In this document: positions 42,344 to 50,928 of the stretch, piece by piece
Layout: each line of letters opens with the position of its first letter
Numbering within the stretch: position 1 is the first letter of the stretch
From: UBA11475 sp045655805
GTDB taxonomy: Bacteria > Bacillota > Clostridia > Christensenellales > Borkfalkiaceae
DNA: 64,000 bases
Reading direction: 5' to 3'
Assembly (NCBI GenBank): GCA_045655805.1
Contig: JAZOPZ010000022.1
Coordinates: 51,020-115,019 of the forward strand
Translations under genes and position numbers: made by a program
The notes under the pieces: model-generated
What the model saw: only the letters and a program-made list of their open reading frames with translations
The model's database searches: none
What the model was told of the DNA's origin: nothing

Positions 42344-43362
42344 GAATAGTCGGCGGAAAGCACCGTTCTAGAGTGCTTAAACAATTTGACGGAGATGCCG
42401 TAAGACCGACTTCGGACAAGGTTAGGGAAAGTCTTTTTAACATTTTGCGTGATTTAATTCCGTCTGCAACCGTGCTTGATTTGTTTGCGGGGACGGGCGC
42501 CGTTGGACTTGAAAGTTTGTCCCGTGGCGCAAAAAAAGTGGTTTTTACCGATAGTTCGGCATCTAGCGTTAAAATAATTAAAGACAATCTTTCGGCTTTA
42601 AAAGAGACGGCTGAAGTGATTTTTACCGATGCGCTCTCTTATCTTGAACGCACGCAGGAAAAGTTTGATTTTATATTCATAGACCCACCGTATAAAACTG
42701 ATTTAGGTGTTAAAGCGCTTGAAATTATATCGCGTAGAAAGTTATTGACAAGTGACGGTGTGGCTGTGTTTGAAAATGAAGACGATATTTCTGTAGTCAA
42801 CGGATTATTTCTTTATGACGAACGCAAGTATGGTAGAACAAAACTACATTTTTTTAAGAACAAAAAGGTGGCTTGTGTGTTCGCTGGGACTTTTGATCCA
42901 ATTACGCTTGGACATTACGATATGGTTATGCGCGCTAAAGAAGAGTTTGAAAAAGTTTTCGTAGTGCTTATGATAAACCCTAAAAAAACGCCGTATTTTA
43001 CCAAGGAAGAACGTCTTGATTTTATGCGACTTGCGTTCAACGGGGAAAAAGATATTATAGTGGATAGTCACGACGGGCTTGCCGTTGATTACCTTAAAAA
43101 AGTTGGTACTCCGTATTATATTCGTGGTATTAGAACTGAAAGCGACCTTGTGTATGAACAAAAGAACGAGGCTCTTTCAAAAAGCATTTATCCAGAATTA
43201 AAAACTATTTACTATAAAGCCTTTAAAAATGAAAAACATCTTAATTCGACTATGGTTAGAGAGTGTTTTTTAAGTGGGGTTGATTTTTCGGAATATTTGC
43301 CAGGAGGCGTGTATACTGCCGTTAAGAAAGCCGTAGCAGAAAAAGAAAACTCGTCAAAATAA
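42340..43362 (+). CDS. Fusion of RsmD (16S rRNA m2G966 methyltransferase) and CoaD (phosphopantetheine adenylyltransferase)
   Basis: 340 residues in one uninterrupted frame. Residues 1 to about 173 are RsmD: MRIVGGKHR, RPTSDKVRESLFN, DLFAGTGAVGLE (47-58) for SAM binding and DPPY (115-118), the catalytic motif for base N-methylation. From about 176 it continues without linker as CoaD: VACVFAGTFDPITLGH (177-192, nucleotidyltransferase TxGH motif) and YYIRGIRTESDLVYE (about 258-272). CoaD makes dephospho-CoA in CoA synthesis. The ISSS-VRE segment is replaced by LNSTMVRE. In Bacillus rsmD (ylbH) and coaD are adjacent separate genes. Starts with GTG inside the previous gene. Confidence 0.92.
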   Translation: MRIVGGKHRSRVLKQFDGDAVRPTSDKVRESLFNILRDLIPSATVLDLFAGTGAVGLESLSRGAKKVVFTDSSASSVKIIKDNLSALKETAEVIFTDALSYLERTQEKFDFIFIDPPYKTDLGVKALEIISRRKLLTSDGVAVFENEDDISVVNGLFLYDERKYGRTKLHFFKNKKVACVFAGTFDPITLGHYDMVMRAKEEFEKVFVVLMINPKKTPYFTKEERLDFMRLAFNGEKDIIVDSHDGLAVDYLKKVGTPYYIRGIRTESDLVYEQKNEALSKSIYPELKTIYYKAFKNEKHLNSTMVRECFLSGVDFSEYLPGGVYTAVKKAVAEKENSSK

Positions 43363-44281
43363 AGGTTATCAAAAAACAAATTAAGGATTGCGTCAGTTTA
43401 AAAAAAACGGTGTGCGCAGTCCTTATTTTTATTGTCTTTGTCAAAACCACCGTTTGTATTAACAAGGGTAATCCACCAAAAGTCAACACTGCGTTTGCCG
43501 TTGCGTAAGATAAAGGACTATGCAGGTAAGAGAGAATTTCTAGTCCGTAGTTCGTTTCAAAAAGTCCTGTTAAAAGACCTTTTAATAGGGAACTTTCAAA
43601 TAAAATAAAAGTTTCATGCGTTTTTACGGTAAGGCTTATCGCCGTATAAAAAAAGACCGTTAGTACGCAGTTCGTCGCAAGTGATTTTACTATGCTTAAA
43701 ATATAATCGTCAAAACTTTCTTTTAAAGGCATGCTTTCTAAACGGCAGGGTTGTAAAACTTTTTCCGTAAGTATACCTTGGCAAAAAAAAGCCGAAAATA
43801 TTTGGGAAAGAAAAAATATCACGCCAAGATAAAAACTGCCGTAAGTAAGTTTGCCGACGCAAGTTATCGTCAGTAGTGGCGAGGCAACACTCGTTAAACA
43901 AATAAGTTGTAAGGTTTCTTGTTTAGTAATAGTTTGATTTTTTAAAGCACAAATTGCGTTGCTTATTCCAAGTGGCGAACCACCTATAATCCCCGTAAAA
44001 TAAAGATAAAACCCGTTTGGTGAAAATTTAAGCCTTTTTGCAAGCGGTGTAAAAATGGTGGTTAATTCTTTGCCAATCGTAGCGTTGAAAAAGGTTATAG
44101 CAAAGGCAAATGGTAAAATTGCAGGCATAACGGTATCTCGAAAAACGACCAAACCGTCCGTAGCACAGTCTATTGCAGTTTTGCCTAAAAGCATAAAGTT
44201 AAGTGCAAAAATCAATAAATATATAGCAATAATAACCTTAAAAAGTGAAAAACTTCTTTTTTTGCATAGATTTGTTTGCAT
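43322..44281 (-). CDS. YlbJ-like integral membrane protein (sporulation-associated)
   Basis: 319 residues, about eight hydrophobic segments. The arrangement VMPAILPFAFAITFF..., GIIGGSPLGISNAICALKNQ, and LTSVASPLLTITCVG resembles YlbJ, a nucleoside-recognition-like (Gate) membrane protein needed for spore cortex formation in Bacillus. Location supports this, since ylbJ follows rsmD-coaD in Bacillus, though here it is on the opposite strand and its end overlaps the fusion gene end by 41 bp. Identity between such proteins is low, hence moderate certainty. Confidence 0.65.
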   Translation of the reverse strand: MQTNLCKKRSFSLFKVIIAIYLLIFALNFMLLGKTAIDCATDGLVVFRDTVMPAILPFAFAITFFNATIGKELTTIFTPLAKRLKFSPNGFYLYFTGIIGGSPLGISNAICALKNQTITKQETLQLICLTSVASPLLTITCVGKLTYGSFYLGVIFFLSQIFSAFFCQGILTEKVLQPCRLESMPLKESFDDYILSIVKSLATNCVLTVFFYTAISLTVKTHETFILFESSLLKGLLTGLFETNYGLEILSYLHSPLSYATANAVLTFGGLPLLIQTVVLTKTIKIRTAHTVFFKLTQSLICFLITFILTSFLFLLRLS

Positions 44282-44324
44282 ACTGAATTTTATTAAAATA
44301 TTTTATGCTTTATTCCTTTGTTGC

Positions 44325-44353
44325 TTGAAATATTTACCTTAATATGTTAAAAT
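44325..44353 (+). promoter_or_regulatory. Promoter of rarA, implying a leaderless mRNA
   Basis: TTGAAA (44325-44330), 17 bp, TAAAAT (44348-44353). The start site predicted 7 nt downstream coincides with the rarA ATG at 44360, and no ribosome binding site precedes that ATG. Confidence 0.55.
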
Positions 44354-44359
44354 GACGAT

Positions 44360-45664
44360 ATGGATTTATTTGATTTAGTTAACGATAAGAATACTACGAC
44401 GCCGCTTGCTGAAAGGATGCGAGCAAGAAATTTAAGCGAGTTTTTTGGACAAGAGCATATAGTGTCTGAAACTAGCCTTTTGCGCCGTGCTATAAAAACC
44501 GATAGGCTTGGTAGTTGTATTTTTTGGGGGCCACCGGGATGTGGCAAAACTACGCTTGCAAATATTATTGCTAACGGCACGGACGGAGAATTCGTCAAAC
44601 TCAACGCCGTAAACGCTGGGGTTGCTGACGTAAAAAGAGTTGTTGACGAGGCAAAAACAAATAGAAAGTTGTATGGTAAAAAGACTTATCTTTTGCTTGA
44701 CGAATGTCACCGTTTTAGTAAAACGCAATCTGACAGTTTATTGCCGTCGGTTGAACAAGGCGATATAATTTTTATAGGTTCTACTACCGAAAACCCTTAC
44801 GCGTCAATGACGCCTGCTATAGTTTCTAGGTGCAGGGTATTCGAACTTAAACGCCTTAAAAAAGAAGACGTACTTAAAGCGCTTAAAAAGGCGTTAGTTG
44901 ATAAAGAGCGTGGTTTGGGCAATATGGAAGTTGAAGTATTACCAGAGGCGCTTGAACATTTGGCGGAAGTTTCGGCAGGGGATTTAAGAGTTGCTTTTAA
45001 CGCGCTTGAACTTGCCGTTTTAACGACTGAACCGTCTAAAGGTGGCAAAATTACTGTTACCCTTAAAGATGCTGAAGAAAGTATTCAGCATAAGCAACTT
45101 TCTTACGACGAACAACTTTATTACGATATGCTTTCGGCGTTTTGTAAAAGTTTAAGGGGTAGTGATAGTGACGCTGCGCTTTATTATATGCATAGGCTTA
45201 TTGCCGGTGGGTGTGATCCGTTGCTCTTGGCAAGAAGATTAGTGGTGCACTCGTCTGAAGACGTCGGTATGGCAGACCCTATGGCGCTCGTGGTGGCGAC
45301 TTCGGCACTTACTGCTTATCAAAATTTGGGGCAACCAGAAGGGTTAATTCCACTTTCAAACGCAGTTATCTACGTTTGTGAAGCCCCTAAATCCAACACT
45401 ACCGTAACGGCTATGTATTCTGCAATGGACGACGCTAAAACCGTGCGCGCTGACGCAGTACCTTCTCACCTTAAAAATTCCGTATACGCAGGGGAAGAAG
45501 ATAAGAAAAAAAGCCGTGCGTATAAATATCCACACGACTACGGTGGGTTCGTTAAGCAACAATATTTGCCTGACGAATTAGTAGGAAAGGTTTATTATAA
45601 GCCTACCGACAACGGCTTTGAAAAACGAGTTAAAGAAATTCGCAAAGAAAAGGGCAAAGATTAA
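44360..45664 (+). CDS. rarA: Replication-associated recombination protein A (MgsA/RarA AAA ATPase)
   Basis: 434 residues, normal length. Clamp-loader-like ATPase acting at stalled replication forks. N-terminal MDLFDLVND, PLAERMRARNLSEFFGQEH (about 15-33), Walker A GPPGCGKTT (about 55-63), Walker B LLLDECHRFSK (about 114-124) and sensor SRCRVFELK are diagnostic; the C-terminal tetramerisation domain ends with KYPHDYGGFVKQQYLPDEL, typical for RarA. It appears to be translated from a leaderless transcript. The next reading frame begins immediately at its stop (TAAATG). Confidence 0.96.
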   Translation: MDLFDLVNDKNTTTPLAERMRARNLSEFFGQEHIVSETSLLRRAIKTDRLGSCIFWGPPGCGKTTLANIIANGTDGEFVKLNAVNAGVADVKRVVDEAKTNRKLYGKKTYLLLDECHRFSKTQSDSLLPSVEQGDIIFIGSTTENPYASMTPAIVSRCRVFELKRLKKEDVLKALKKALVDKERGLGNMEVEVLPEALEHLAEVSAGDLRVAFNALELAVLTTEPSKGGKITVTLKDAEESIQHKQLSYDEQLYYDMLSAFCKSLRGSDSDAALYYMHRLIAGGCDPLLLARRLVVHSSEDVGMADPMALVVATSALTAYQNLGQPEGLIPLSNAVIYVCEAPKSNTTVTAMYSAMDDAKTVRADAVPSHLKNSVYAGEEDKKKSRAYKYPHDYGGFVKQQYLPDELVGKVYYKPTDNGFEKRVKEIRKEKGKD

Positions 45665-46261
45665 ATGAAGTACGTAAATCAGTTGGCGTATCCCGACTTA
45701 AAGTATATTACGATGACGGAAATGGACGGGTAAGCCAAAGAAACTGGCAAAACTACTACCATTGCTAATTCTGGTTGTGGGCTATGTTCAGCAGTAATGG
45801 CTATAAATAGAATTTTGCCAAATGTAAATTTTGATATTGAGGATGCAATTGAACTTTCTTATCAAGTAAAAGCAAATATTTTAGCAGGCACGCAGTTTTA
45901 TATTTACGGACCTGCGCTTGCAAAAAAGTTCGGCGTTAAATATGAAGAAACCAAGTGTATCGAACGTCTTAAAGATTGTCTTAAAAACGGTGGCGTTGCC
46001 ATTGCGAGAGTTGCAGGCGACCGTGATAATTATATCGGCGTGTTCAGTAAAGGTAGGCATTATATAACCGTCGTTGCAGTTGAACCGGATAATAGACTTG
46101 CTATACTAGACCCGTCTTATAAAGAGGGTAAGTATCTAGAAGACGGTAGAAAAGGAAAGGTGGAAGTTAAAAACGGAGTTATTGCCGTTTGTGAGGAAAG
46201 CGTTCTTAAGGGCGATTGCTTACCACACGACCCGTGTTATTTTTTGTTTTGGCGTGGGTAA
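45665..46261 (+). pseudogene. C39-like cysteine peptidase gene interrupted by an in-frame stop
   Basis: The frame starts MKYVNQLAYPDLKYITMTEMDG at the rarA stop, meets TAA at codon 23 (45731-45733), and then continues in the same frame for 175 codons: AKETGKTTTIANSGCGLCSAVMAINRI... with the active-site Cys in SGCGLCSA, His in GRHYITVVAVE and Asp in LAILDPSY, the order of C39-like peptidases. The first ATG after the stop (45797) lies downstream of the Cys codon, so no functional short form can be made from it. One nonsense mutation is the only visible lesion; a sequencing error cannot be excluded. Confidence 0.75.
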
Positions 46262-46276
46262 AACAATTAAAATAAA

Positions 46277-46303
46277 AGTAAGGCAAAACGCCTTGCTTTT
46301 TTT
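46277..46303 (+). terminator. Terminator after the peptidase gene
   Basis: AGTAAGGC/GCCTTGCT (one G-U pair), loop AAAAC, T7 tract. Confidence 0.75.
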
Positions 46304-46338
46304 GATATAAAATTGTGCTTTGTTGCAATTTCTATACC

Positions 46339-46365
46339 AACGGTGTAGTGAAACTTGACCAAAAC
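46339..46365 (+). repeat. Dispersed intergenic repeat, copy 6
   Basis: Starts AACGGTGTAGTGAAACTTGA then CCAAAAC; lies between the two converging terminators. Confidence 0.6.
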
Positions 46366-46381
46366 TAAACATATTAACGAC

Positions 46382-46409
46382 AAAAAAGCGACCAAAACGG
46401 TCGCTTTTT
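46382..46409 (-). terminator. Terminator of tmcAL
   Basis: AAAAAAGCGACC/GGTCGCTTTTT around loop AAAAC; ends 5 bp from the tmcAL stop. Confidence 0.8.
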
Positions 46410-46413
46410 ATCA

Positions 46414-47589
46414 TTATTCTACGATAATCATTTGATATTCGTTTTGCTTTACGCCTGAAACTAGGTTCATTAAATCGTTTGCAAGTTCGTCGGTTTTTAA
46501 TACTTCCTGCGCAAACTTTTTAACTTCAGCGTAATCTTTTTTGCGAGTTAAAACGGGGATTGAACTTTTTTCGCAAAGGTGGGTAATCATATCTTTTGAA
46601 CTTTCTTTGACAGCCAAAATCTTGCAGTAGAGTTCACTTTGCAACGCTTTTAGTACCGTCTTTTCTTCAATACCTAAAAGGTTTGCGGTGATAATTCTTC
46701 TCACTCTTGCGTGGGTATAACGCTTGGTTGCTATTTTTTCTAGCGCACTATCAAGGGTTATATTATCTTTGATTAACGCCTTTATACGGTTCTCAAGACC
46801 CTCCGTGCAATCGCAAATATTTTCTAAATCTTCAGCCGTGCTTTTATATAGGGCAGACATTGCTAAAGGCGAAAAATCAAGTGGTTGTTCGGGTAAGTCT
46901 TTATAAACGAAACTAGGCATAACCCCTTTTAATTTGCCCGTCTTTTTAACTTTCAAACTTTCGCGTATACTAGAGGCTGAAGTGTAAGTTTTTTCAAGTT
47001 TAGTAGAATTATGGTCGCCGTCCCTTTTCATTATTGCGAGTTCTATATCGCTATCGTATTTAAGCACGGCTTTTGCATATTCTACGCCCAAAATATTGTT
47101 TGGCGAAGATAATAGTTCGGCGTTTATCGCGCTAATCCCTGCTTTTTGAACGGCGTTAAAACGGGCTTTTGCAGGTGAAACGCCAGTATCTAGTTCCTCT
47201 TTAATAAGTTGCTTTAAGGCTTTTGTTTCCGTTAAAAGTGCTTTTGCCGTACGGTGATATTCTTCTATTTCGCCACTTTCAACGCCAAAGCAAAGTTTGT
47301 CAACGCAGTTAAGGTCATTTAATACTTTTACTGCGCCCGTTGCAAAAATTTCAGCGTTAGCCGTTGCAAACACGGTAGGTAGTTCTATAACCATATCTGC
47401 ACCTGCTTTTATTGCGTGGGTTGCCCTAGTGAATTTATCCATTACGGCGTTTTCACCACGCTGGGTGAAGTTACCACTCATAATAACCAAAAGTTTATCG
47501 CAACCGCAATTTTCCTTAACATAGTTAAGGTGTTTTAAGTGTCCGTTGTGAAAAGGATTGTATTCGGCAATAACTGCGCAAATTTTCAT
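46414..47589 (-). CDS. tmcAL: tRNA(Met) cytidine acetate ligase
   Basis: 391 residues; the Bacillus orthologue is YlbM. It activates acetate with ATP and forms N4-acetylcytidine at the wobble position of elongator tRNA-Met. The nucleotidyltransferase motif AEYNPFHNGHLKHL (8-21) and MSGNFTQRGENAVMDKF (about 38-54) are characteristic, as is the S-NNILGVEYAKAL-type segment (LSSPNNILGVEYAKAVLKY, about 160-178). Its presence close to rsmD/coaD and ylbJ reproduces the ylb neighbourhood. Acetate for the reaction fits a cell with pta-ackA, encoded divergently next door. Confidence 0.92.
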   Translation of the reverse strand: MKICAVIAEYNPFHNGHLKHLNYVKENCGCDKLLVIMSGNFTQRGENAVMDKFTRATHAIKAGADMVIELPTVFATANAEIFATGAVKVLNDLNCVDKLCFGVESGEIEEYHRTAKALLTETKALKQLIKEELDTGVSPAKARFNAVQKAGISAINAELLSSPNNILGVEYAKAVLKYDSDIELAIMKRDGDHNSTKLEKTYTSASSIRESLKVKKTGKLKGVMPSFVYKDLPEQPLDFSPLAMSALYKSTAEDLENICDCTEGLENRIKALIKDNITLDSALEKIATKRYTHARVRRIITANLLGIEEKTVLKALQSELYCKILAVKESSKDMITHLCEKSSIPVLTRKKDYAEVKKFAQEVLKTDELANDLMNLVSGVKQNEYQMIIVE

Positions 47590-47691
47590 ATTCGTTCTCC
47601 AAGCAATCGTTTACGTCGTAAAAATAGGCGTTGAATATAATTTATTCGTCAAAAAAAATTAATAAAAAATTCGTTTGTCGTGAAAAATCCC

Positions 47692-47720
47692 TTGCCGTTT
47701 TTTTATAAATGAGTTATAAT
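47692..47720 (+). promoter_or_regulatory. Promoter of pta-ackA
   Basis: TTGCCG (47692-47697), 17 bp, perfect TATAAT (47715-47720). It leaves a leader of about 104 nt before pta in which I see no strong structure. Confidence 0.55.
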
Positions 47721-47830
47721 TTACAAGTACGGGATAGCGAGAATAATTTTCTACTATCAATTTTACTACATTTTTACAAAATAATAAAGCGTTTTTCAAA
47801 AATTATGAAAGGCGAATTAAGGAGAATTTT

Positions 47831-48850
47831 ATGTCAAAGGTTTTAGACGCAATTTATGCAAAAGCAAAAAGCCTCGGCAAAACTATCGTTTTACCAGAAG
47901 GTGAAGACAGAAGAGTAGTTGAAGCATCGGTTATCGTTGCAAACCAAGGTCTTGCTGAAGTTGTTCTTTTAGGTAAGGAAAGTGAAATTATTTCTGCTAA
48001 CCCAGATTTAGACCTTTCAGCAGTTACTATTTTAGACCCTGCTACTTGTGATAAAACGGATGAATACGCTGAACTTTTATTCAAGCTTCGTGAAGGTAAA
48101 ATCAATAAAAAAACTGGTTTACCTGAATTTGCTGAAGTTAAAGATGCAAAAGCAAACATCTTAAAAGATTACACTATGTTTGGCGCTCTTATGATTAAAT
48201 CAGGCGATGCTGACGGTATGGTTTCGGGCGCTTGTCACTCTACGGCAAACACTTTAAGACCGGGCTTACAAGTTATTAAAACCAAAAAGGGAACAAAACT
48301 CGTTTCTTGCTATTTCTTGATGGTTGCGCCTGAAAGTGGCAATAAGTTCTGTAAAGACGGTTGCTTTATCTTTGCTGACTGTGGTCTTAACCAAAATCCA
48401 ACTTCTGAAGAACTCGCTTATATTGCTCAATCTTCTGCACAAAGCGCAAAGGCTATTGCAGGTCTTGAACCTAAAATTGCTTTCTTATCACACTCGTCAA
48501 AAGGTTCTGCAAAACACGCTGACGTAACCAAAGTGGTTGACGCTTTCAATTTATTCAAAGAAATCGCACCTGATATTAAGGCGGAAGGTGAACTTCAATT
48601 AGATAGTGCTATCGTTCCTGAAGTAGCGTCGTTAAAAGCACCGGGGTCGGCAGTTGCAGGTCAAGCAAACGTACTTATTTTCCCTGACCTTGACGCTGGC
48701 AATATCGGTTATAAATTAGTTGAAAGATTAGGTGGTTTCCAAGCAATCGGTCCTATTTGTCAAGGTTTTGATAAGCCTATAAACGATTTGTCACGCGGTT
48801 GTCATACCGAAGATATCGTTGCTACCGTTGCTATCACTTGTTTGCAATAA
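47831..48850 (+). CDS. pta: Phosphate acetyltransferase
   Basis: 339 residues, the short single-domain type. Converts acetyl-CoA and phosphate to acetyl phosphate. Characteristic stretches: IVLPEGEDRRVVEA (about 19-32), GALMIKSGDADGMVSGACHSTANTLRP (117-143), SHSSKGSAKH and the ending ANVLIFPDLDAGNIGYKLVERLGG. AAGGAG precedes the ATG. It forms an operon with ackA 18 bp downstream. Confidence 0.97.
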   Translation: MSKVLDAIYAKAKSLGKTIVLPEGEDRRVVEASVIVANQGLAEVVLLGKESEIISANPDLDLSAVTILDPATCDKTDEYAELLFKLREGKINKKTGLPEFAEVKDAKANILKDYTMFGALMIKSGDADGMVSGACHSTANTLRPGLQVIKTKKGTKLVSCYFLMVAPESGNKFCKDGCFIFADCGLNQNPTSEELAYIAQSSAQSAKAIAGLEPKIAFLSHSSKGSAKHADVTKVVDAFNLFKEIAPDIKAEGELQLDSAIVPEVASLKAPGSAVAGQANVLIFPDLDAGNIGYKLVERLGGFQAIGPICQGFDKPINDLSRGCHTEDIVATVAITCLQ

Positions 48851-48868
48851 TTTTTTACGGAGTACATT

Positions 48869-50062
48869 ATGAAGATTTTAGTATTAAACGCAGGTAGTTC
48901 ATCACTCAAATACCAACTTATCGATATGGATACCGAACTCGCTTTAGCCAAAGGTTGTTGCGAAAGAATAGGTATCGACGGTTCGCTTTTAACTCACGAA
49001 GTAAACGGTGCTAAAACGGAAATCGTTAGCGATATGCCTACTCATAAAGAAGCAATTTCACTCGTTCTTAAGACTTTGGTTGACGCAAAGTTAGGCGTTA
49101 TCAAGTCTATGGATGAAATCGACGCCGTTGGTCACAGAATTCTCCACAGTGGTGAAAGTTTCAATTCATCTGTAATTTTAACTGAAGAAAATATCGAAAT
49201 TTGCGCAAGCAACATCGATTTAGGTCCTTTACACCAAAAAGCAAATCTTACGGGCGTTCAAGCGTGCAAAGAAATTATGCCAAACACTCCTATGGTAGGC
49301 GTGTTTGATACGACTTTCCACTCAACTATGCCGGATTATGCTTATAGATACGCTATTCCTACCGAATACTACGAAAAATATAAAATTCGTCGTTACGGTT
49401 TCCACGGTAGTTCACACCGTTACGTTTCGGCTGAAGCAATCAATTACCTTAAAAAAGACGGACTTAAAATCGTAACTTGTCACCTTGGCAACGGTTCTTC
49501 AATGTCGGCTGTTAAAGATGGTAAATGCGTGGATACTTCAATGGGGTTAACTCCGCTTGCAGGCGTGCCTATGGGTACTCGTTCAGGTGATATCGACGCT
49601 GCCGTAGTTGAATATATTTGTGATAAAACAGGCAAAGACGTGCACGAAGTTTTGAATATTCTCAATAAAAAATCAGGCGTTGCAGGCGTAAGTGGTGTTT
49701 CTAGTGACTTTAGAGATCTTGATAAAGCAAAAGACGCAGGCAATAAAGACGCTGCTCTTGCACTTGATATGTTCATTTACAACGTTAAAAAGTACATAGG
49801 TGCGTACAGCGCTGCTATGGGTGGTATCGACGTGCTCGTATTCACTGCAGGTATAGGTGAAAATAACGCTGCAATGCGTGCCGATATTTGTGATGGTCTT
49901 GAATATCTTGGCGTTAACATTGATAAAGAAGAAAACGCTATAAGAGTTAAGGGATTACACGACGTAACTGCAAAAGACGGTAAGGTTAAAATTTTAGTTA
50001 TTCCTACTAACGAAGAACTCGTTATTGCAAGGGATACTAAAGAACTCGTTTTTGGAAAATAG
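48869..50062 (+). CDS. ackA: Acetate kinase
   Basis: 397 residues. Makes ATP and acetate from acetyl phosphate, the last step of acetate fermentation with pta. Signature stretches: VLNAGSSSLKYQL (4-16), GHRILHSGE (about 91-99), VFDTTFHSTMP (about 145-155), YGFHGSSHRYV and HLGNGSSMSAV, and the second acetokinase signature at CGLT-type DTSMGLTPLAGVPMGTRSGDID. ASKHA fold. No clear terminator follows before the yceD promoter 70 bp downstream. Confidence 0.98.
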   Translation: MKILVLNAGSSSLKYQLIDMDTELALAKGCCERIGIDGSLLTHEVNGAKTEIVSDMPTHKEAISLVLKTLVDAKLGVIKSMDEIDAVGHRILHSGESFNSSVILTEENIEICASNIDLGPLHQKANLTGVQACKEIMPNTPMVGVFDTTFHSTMPDYAYRYAIPTEYYEKYKIRRYGFHGSSHRYVSAEAINYLKKDGLKIVTCHLGNGSSMSAVKDGKCVDTSMGLTPLAGVPMGTRSGDIDAAVVEYICDKTGKDVHEVLNILNKKSGVAGVSGVSSDFRDLDKAKDAGNKDAALALDMFIYNVKKYIGAYSAAMGGIDVLVFTAGIGENNAAMRADICDGLEYLGVNIDKEENAIRVKGLHDVTAKDGKVKILVIPTNEELVIARDTKELVFGK

Positions 50063-50132
50063 TCAAGTTTTACAAAAACGCGTGATTTTACCATAAATTT
50101 TGGTTAAAAGAATAAAAATCTCGTTCAAAAAG

Positions 50133-50161
50133 TTGACAAGATTTTTCAAATAGTATATACT
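50133..50161 (+). promoter_or_regulatory. Promoter of yceD-rpmF
   Basis: Perfect TTGACA (50133-50138), 17 bp, TATACT (50156-50161). The 5' leader would be only about 14 nt. Confidence 0.65.
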
Positions 50162-50181
50162 TGATAGGCTAAAGTTTAGTT

Positions 50182-50586
50182 ATGATAATAAATCTTAAAG
50201 ACATTAGGCGCTCCGGTAAAACGGAAGGGGATTTCTTCTTTGAATATTCCCCAAGTGAAAATTTGTGCGATATACCCGCTGTAAGTATTGCTTTGCCGAT
50301 AAAAGTTTCGGTTACGGTTTATCTTACGGGCAGTAAAACTGCAGTTTGTGAAGGCGATATTTCCTTTACGCTAACAGGTGAGTGTACAAGTTGTGGTAAA
50401 CTAACCGAGCACGAACAGTTTTATGAGTTTGAACAAGAGTTTTCGTTTAATAACGAATACGGCTACTTGATTAAATCGGACGCAATCGACTTAACTAAAC
50501 TCGTTAATGATGAAATCTCCTTGCAAATGCCCATTAATTTCGTTTGTGGTGAAGACTGCAAAGGCATTGGCAAGACGGAATTTTAA
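50182..50586 (+). CDS. yceD: YceD-family protein (DUF177)
   Basis: 134 residues. Small protein of the YceD/DUF177 family, linked by position and phylogeny to rpmF and 23S rRNA handling in bacteria and plants. The pair of cysteines in GECTSCGKLTEHEQFYEFEQEF (about 70-73) and the acidic C-terminus with LPINFVCGEDCKG-like QMPINFVCGEDCKGIG are conserved family features. It precedes rpmF by 39 bp, the standard arrangement. Molecular function is unproven. Confidence 0.87.
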   Translation: MIINLKDIRRSGKTEGDFFFEYSPSENLCDIPAVSIALPIKVSVTVYLTGSKTAVCEGDISFTLTGECTSCGKLTEHEQFYEFEQEFSFNNEYGYLIKSDAIDLTKLVNDEISLQMPINFVCGEDCKGIGKTEF

Positions 50587-50625
50587 TAAAAACAACCCAA
50601 CGATTAAAAAGGAAGGTAAATACAA

Positions 50626-50817
50626 ATGGCAGTACAAAAAAGTAAAACTTCTAAACAAAGAACAAACACTAGATTCGCTAACTTCAAGGCTCCTACCGCT
50701 ACTTTGGTAGAATGCCCACAATGTCACGAATTTGTTACTCCACACAGAGTTTGCAAAAACTGCGGTTACTACAACGGTAAAGAAGTTATCGCTCAAAAGG
50801 CTGAAAAAAATAACTAA
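50626..50817 (+). CDS. rpmF: 50S ribosomal protein L32
   Basis: 63 residues, standard. Begins MAVQKSKTSKQRTNTRFAN. Four cysteines (CPQC at 30-33 and CKNC at 43-46) form the zinc-ribbon of the C+ type. AAGGAAGG precedes the ATG. Terminated by the hairpin at 50868-50900. It follows yceD as in most bacteria. Confidence 0.97.
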   Translation: MAVQKSKTSKQRTNTRFANFKAPTATLVECPQCHEFVTPHRVCKNCGYYNGKEVIAQKAEKNN

Positions 50818-50867
50818 TTACACGCGTTCGATTTTATCGGCGTCTTTTGGAATATAATTTTTTCAGA

Positions 50868-50900
50868 AAAAAAGGCAGGACGAGTGTCGTTCTGCTTTTT
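50868..50900 (+). terminator. Terminator of yceD-rpmF
   Basis: AAAAAGGCAGGACGA pairs with TCGTTCTGCTTTTT through two G-U pairs, ending in a T run. Confidence 0.65.
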
Positions 50901-50928
50901 CGTATTTTATTTGAATTAAGGAGTTAGT

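Noticed and set aside
45797..46261. Separate functional 154-residue gene
   Set aside because: It lacks the catalytic Cys, which lies just upstream in the same frame beyond the ATG; the region is better read as one gene broken at 45731.
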